Source: Pedobacter sp. UBA5917 (GTDB taxonomy: Bacteria; Bacteroidota; Bacteroidia; Sphingobacteriales; Sphingobacteriaceae). From it: a DNA stretch of 11,144 nucleotides. The position numbers were made by a program, and so were the translations under genes. The stretch covers positions 1-11,144 of the forward strand of contig NZ_DJDT01000097.1 of the NCBI RefSeq assembly GCF_002432345.1. Direction: 5' to 3'. The notes below the pieces were generated by a model. The model was not told where the DNA came from. It did no database searches and saw only the letters and a program-made list of their open reading frames with translations. Below are positions 8,068-11,144 of this stretch, one piece after another. Every line of letters starts with the position of its first letter. Position 1 is the stretch's first letter.

Positions 8068-9402
8068 ATGAGAAATTTAAAAAACTTTTGGGTTTTCGTT
8101 TTACCGGTATGCATCCTTTTTTTAGGTGCCTGCTCCAAAACGGAATTTATGCCCGATCCTGAGGGGGCACAGGTTCCCTTTCAGAGCGATGCCACACAAA
8201 CGGTAGATCAGTTGCTCAGTACATCTGCAGCAAAGATATTTTACTCGGCCTGGCAAAAAAGCAATATCAAAAACATCCTTAAACAACAGAGCAGCAAACT
8301 GGTATTTACCGTTTTCGCGCCTAACGATGCCGCCATGCAGGCCGCAGGTTTAACCGCCACGGCCATTAGCCAGATGCCGGTAGAAGAGCTCGATAGTTTG
8401 ATGATGTTTTACACCGCCATTGGCCCTGTAACCAAAGATGAGCTGAAACTACGCTCTGATAATTTTATGGTAAAAAGCCTGCTCCAACGCCCAGGGCTAT
8501 ACGTAAAATATTACGAATACACCCAAAGCAATAGCCAGTACGATTTATACTATTACAGGCATTATGTAGCTGCAAAAGGTGATGATTTATTGATGAACGG
8601 CAAAAACGTAGGTAAAATAAATTACCTGCCTGCAACCAACGGATGCCTTTACATTATGGAAAAAGCCATAGAAAGACCGGTAAAAACCATGCTGGAGGCT
8701 TTAAAGGCTGACGGTAGGTTTACCATGTTCGTAGAATCGCAGCGCCTGGCTGATGAGCTTTTCCTTGATAAAATCAGCAACGATATTGAGGCCATTTTTG
8801 GTTTCCGCCTCGAAAACGAGGATATTATGAGGGATTATGCCTATAACAGGCTCTACTACAAAAAAGACTGGGGGATAGAAACACCACCTTATCAAGGTTA
8901 TATTGGCCCGAATATCACAGTATCTACCTTATTTGCCCCCACGGATGAAGCTTTTCATCAGGCCGGATTTCAAACCGTTGCCGATATCCTGAAATTTAAC
9001 GAACGCGGTATGGAAGGGGTCTTTTTTGATGAAAATGCCTATACAGCAGTAGGTGGTTTCCCGATGGATACGGTATATAATTTTCACCGCAACTGGGGCA
9101 GGATGTTCCAGCCTGCAACCCCTGGCGGAGATAAAACAGCCAATAATGCCACCGTATTTTATAGCAATGTGCTAAATCCTGCGCTTAACAGTTATCCGGT
9201 TAATATTGGCGGAAATCCTGCTCCCGAATATGCTTATATCATGCCTCTTGAGTTTTCGACCGGCAGTAACGGTGCACAGCTTAAAGTAAAAGGTTCCGAG
9301 TATCCGGCAGCAACGGTTATCGATGGCGATATCAATACCCTTAACGGGCCAATACATGTGGTAAACCGCCTACTTTTTCCCAAAGGATTTAAACTCAGAT
9401 AA
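8068..9402 (+). CDS. Fasciclin (FAS1) domain lipoprotein, second of three, divergent
   Basis: A 444-residue lipoprotein: hydrophobic 7-19, lipobox FLGAC, Cys22, then SKTE. FAS1-1 spans about 45-204, with VFTVFAPNDAAM (79-90) and TNGCLYIMEKAIERP (190-204); the usual Tyr-His is replaced by FYTAIG (114-119). FAS1-2 spans about 206-438. It has a long insertion (about 228-283, with the aromatic run YNRLYYKKDW) before its H1 motif STLFAPTDEAF (286-296), and a second extended stretch (about 315-400) before LNGPIHVVNRLLFP (425-438). The domain is therefore much longer than a typical FAS1 (about 130-140 residues). It lies 15 bases after the previous gene and three before the next. The insertions suggest this copy has a specialised surface, perhaps for ligand binding; that is inference. 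Confidence 0.87.
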   Translation: MRNLKNFWVFVLPVCILFLGACSKTEFMPDPEGAQVPFQSDATQTVDQLLSTSAAKIFYSAWQKSNIKNILKQQSSKLVFTVFAPNDAAMQAAGLTATAISQMPVEELDSLMMFYTAIGPVTKDELKLRSDNFMVKSLLQRPGLYVKYYEYTQSNSQYDLYYYRHYVAAKGDDLLMNGKNVGKINYLPATNGCLYIMEKAIERPVKTMLEALKADGRFTMFVESQRLADELFLDKISNDIEAIFGFRLENEDIMRDYAYNRLYYKKDWGIETPPYQGYIGPNITVSTLFAPTDEAFHQAGFQTVADILKFNERGMEGVFFDENAYTAVGGFPMDTVYNFHRNWGRMFQPATPGGDKTANNATVFYSNVLNPALNSYPVNIGGNPAPEYAYIMPLEFSTGSNGAQLKVKGSEYPAATVIDGDINTLNGPIHVVNRLLFPKGFKLR

Positions 9403-9405
9403 AAC

Positions 9406-10410
9406 ATGGCACAGCAATTTTATAAATACCATAACATTATATTTTCTGTTTTGCTGATGGCCCTGTTGGTTTCATCATGTAAAAAAGACGAAAATAAACT
9501 AAGCGATTACGACAGTAATAAAATCAACCTCGTTATTGCCGATAATTTTAACCTTTCATCCTTTAGTGCCGCTTTAAAACGCAGCGGACTGGATAAAACA
9601 CTGCAAGAAGGTAGTGGTCCGTATACCGCTTTGGTACCATCCGATGCCGCATTTTCACTGGCCGGTTATGCCGGTCCGGTAAGTGTGCTCACGGCAAACC
9701 CCACCATTATTTCGCGTATTGCGCAATACCATACATTGGATGGAAGGTACGAACTGAATAAACTGCCTTACCTGTTTAACCAGGAGCTGCGCTCGCGTGG
9801 AGGTAAGTTATATGCCACGCACTGGATCAAAGGAACCGATACCGTGCTTACCTTAAATGGTTCGCGTGTGATTTCACAGAATATTCCGGCCTCAAACGGT
9901 TTAATCCAGGTGCTTAACCGCGTGCTGAGCCCTTACCTGCACGATCTGCTTGGCGATGCGGTTTCGGCCGAACCGAGTATTACCCTTTTTACCCAGGCTT
10001 TAAAAAGTTCGGGTTTGCTCGAAACCATTAATGGAGCGGGGCCCTACACCATTTTTGCACCCAACAACCAGGCCATGCAGGCCATGGGTTATGCCAGTGT
10101 AGAACAGATTAGCAATACCGATGCAGAAGTACTAAAACGCCTGGTGAATTACCACATCGTAAAAGACAGGAGGTTTATTTACGATTATATCCTCAGCACA
10201 GGTACATCCAATACCAGCAGACAGGCCATGCTTGATGGCAACTCGGTAACGATGACTTTAACGCCAGATCCTAACGCAGCAGGGAGTTTTACCGGTATTA
10301 CTTTAAGGGGAATCGGGAATACCACTGCTGTAAAACTGGTTAAACAGGATATCCTGGCCGGCAATGGTGTATTACATATTATAGATGGTGCTTTACGGAT
10401 TACGCAATAA
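9406..10410 (+). CDS. Fasciclin (FAS1) domain lipoprotein, third of three
   Basis: A 334-residue lipoprotein: hydrophobic 11-22, lipobox VSSC with Cys25, then KKDEN, the best match in the cluster to the Lys-(Asp/Glu)2 surface-export signal. FAS1-1 (about 45-177) has PYTALVPSDAAF (72-83), Tyr-His at 108-109 and SNGLIQVLNRVLSP (163-176). FAS1-2 (about 188-330) has PYTIFAPNNQAM (213-224), Tyr-His at 249-250 and GNGVLHIIDGALRI (319-332). This is the most canonical of the three FAS1 proteins. The H1 segment of FAS1-2 (10047-10073) matches that of the first FAS1 gene (7635-7661) at about 25 of 27 bases, a sign of shared descent or strong constraint. Start ATG 9406 is three bases after the previous stop. 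Confidence 0.9.
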   Translation: MAQQFYKYHNIIFSVLLMALLVSSCKKDENKLSDYDSNKINLVIADNFNLSSFSAALKRSGLDKTLQEGSGPYTALVPSDAAFSLAGYAGPVSVLTANPTIISRIAQYHTLDGRYELNKLPYLFNQELRSRGGKLYATHWIKGTDTVLTLNGSRVISQNIPASNGLIQVLNRVLSPYLHDLLGDAVSAEPSITLFTQALKSSGLLETINGAGPYTIFAPNNQAMQAMGYASVEQISNTDAEVLKRLVNYHIVKDRRFIYDYILSTGTSNTSRQAMLDGNSVTMTLTPDPNAAGSFTGITLRGIGNTTAVKLVKQDILAGNGVLHIIDGALRITQ

Positions 10411-10438
10411 GTAACCTGAAGCAATTAAAATTAAACTG

Positions 10439-11144
10439 ATGAAGAAAATGATATATCCAACACCCGTCTTTTTGCAGGGCATTTTTTCGCTGCAGCAGAT
10501 TGGGTTTAAAATAATTATACTCGGCGCTTTCCTGTTCCTCTCGTTTGGAGCCATGGCGCAGGAAACAAGCGGTTCGTTAACGGGCCAGGTTAAAGATGCC
10601 AAGGGAATAGCTATACCCGGTGCAACCATTGTGGCCGTGCATACGCCCTCTGGAACACGTTATGCCATTTCTGCCGATGCGGATGGACGTTATTTCCTAA
10701 ACAATTTACGCATTGGTTCGCCTTATACCCTTACGGTATCTACCACGGGGATGAAAACCGAAGTGCTTAACGATGTTGCTGTTCGTTTGGGTGCCAGCCA
10801 GCAGGTTAATTTTGTGCTGCAGGAAAATGCGCAGGAATTAAGTACAGTAATGGTATCGGGCAGGGCGAAACCCAAACAAAAGGCCGATAATTACGGAACA
10901 GGTAAAAATATAAGTGCCGAGCAGGTTAAAAATATGCCTACTATTAACCGCAGCATTACCGATATTACCCGTTTAACCCCACAGGGGAGCCGCGACAACA
11001 GTTTCGGAGGAACAAATTTTCGTTATAATAACGTAACCATCGATGGTGCCGTAAATAACGATGCCATAGGTTTTAGTCCTTCGCTGGGCGGACAAACCGG
11101 TACTTCGGGTATGAACGGAAGCAGTACCCGTACCAATCCGGTTT
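10439..11144 (+). CDS. Oar-like TonB-dependent receptor, N-terminal part (cut by window end)
   Basis: The first 235 residues of a second outer-membrane receptor, open to the end of the window. Signal peptide about 1-40 (hydrophobic 24-36, cleavage likely after FGAMA, before QETSG). A carboxypeptidase-regulatory-like domain spans about 46-127 (GSLTGQVKDAKGIAIPGAT, DADGRYFLNNLRIGSPYTL). TonB-box-like LSTVMV lies at 134-139, close to LSDVMV in the first receptor. The plug starts about 155 with MPTINRSITDITRLTPQ, then FGGTNFRYNNVTIDGAVNNDAIGF and GGQTGTSGMN, typical of the Oar-like TBDT group. There is no STN domain, so this receptor should not signal to FecR and probably depends on the upstream regulator. 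Start ATG 10439 (MKKMIYP) lies 28 bases after the previous stop; ATG 10448 is an in-frame alternative. Oar of Myxococcus is linked to protein secretion; applying that here is speculative. Confidence 0.9.
   Translation, partial: MKKMIYPTPVFLQGIFSLQQIGFKIIILGAFLFLSFGAMAQETSGSLTGQVKDAKGIAIPGATIVAVHTPSGTRYAISADADGRYFLNNLRIGSPYTLTVSTTGMKTEVLNDVAVRLGASQQVNFVLQENAQELSTVMVSGRAKPKQKADNYGTGKNISAEQVKNMPTINRSITDITRLTPQGSRDNSFGGTNFRYNNVTIDGAVNNDAIGFSPSLGGQTGTSGMNGSSTRTNPV

Noticed and set aside
7635..10073. Direct DNA repeat between the first and third FAS1 genes (7635-7661 and 10047-10073)
   Set aside because: The match is confined to the codons of the conserved FAS1 H1 motif, so it reflects protein constraint or gene ancestry and not a separate repeat element.
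10393..10629. Minus-strand open frame of 78 codons over the short gap before the Oar-like receptor
   Set aside because: It mostly lies opposite the signal peptide and regulatory-like domain of the receptor, which is clearly coding on the plus strand.
1..11144. CRISPR array, tRNA/rRNA, insertion sequence or phage attachment site
   Set aside because: No spaced direct repeats, cloverleaf or rRNA-like sequence, transposase or integrase frame, or terminal inverted repeats were seen; nearly all bases are in the long plus-strand coding frames.

Overview
The window reads as part of a Bacteroidota chromosome, most likely Sphingobacteriaceae (Pedobacter- or Mucilaginibacter-like). Three things point there: TonB-dependent receptors (TBDTs) with N-terminal STN and carboxypeptidase-regulatory-like domains, a FecR C-terminal domain just upstream of an STN-bearing receptor, and a run of lipoproteins with Lys/acidic residues right after the lipidated Cys. 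Start codons have A-rich leaders or none rather than clear Shine-Dalgarno sites. The genus is an inference from style, not from a marker gene.

Layout, all on the + strand: (1) 1-237, the last 78 codons of a FecR-type anti-sigma regulator. (2) 238-391, a 154-base non-coding gap with three potential hairpins and no promoter I can recognise. (3) 392-3967, a 1191-residue TBDT with STN, regulatory-like, plug and barrel domains. (4) 3967-5700 and 5700-6935, two large lipoproteins of uncertain family, the first with DUF4397-like repeats. (5) 6940-8052, 8068-9402 and 9406-10410, three consecutive lipoproteins, each with two fasciclin (FAS1) domains. (6) 10439 to the window end, the N-terminal 235 residues of a second TBDT of the Oar-like type, without an STN domain. 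Genes from 392 onward overlap by one base or lie 3 to 28 bases apart, so they look like one operon.

Working model (inference): a FecI-type sigma factor (expected upstream, outside the window) and FecR receive a signal from the STN domain of the first receptor and switch on the operon. The products would be an outer-membrane receptor, five lipoproteins probably displayed on the cell surface, and a second receptor. No SusD/RagB gene lies between the receptors. The DUF4397-like and FAS1 lipoproteins occupy the positions where SusD and surface glycan-binding proteins sit in a polysaccharide utilisation locus. No enzyme is encoded in the window, so the substrate cannot be named: glycan or peptide capture, adhesion to a matrix, and protein export through the Oar-like receptor all remain open.
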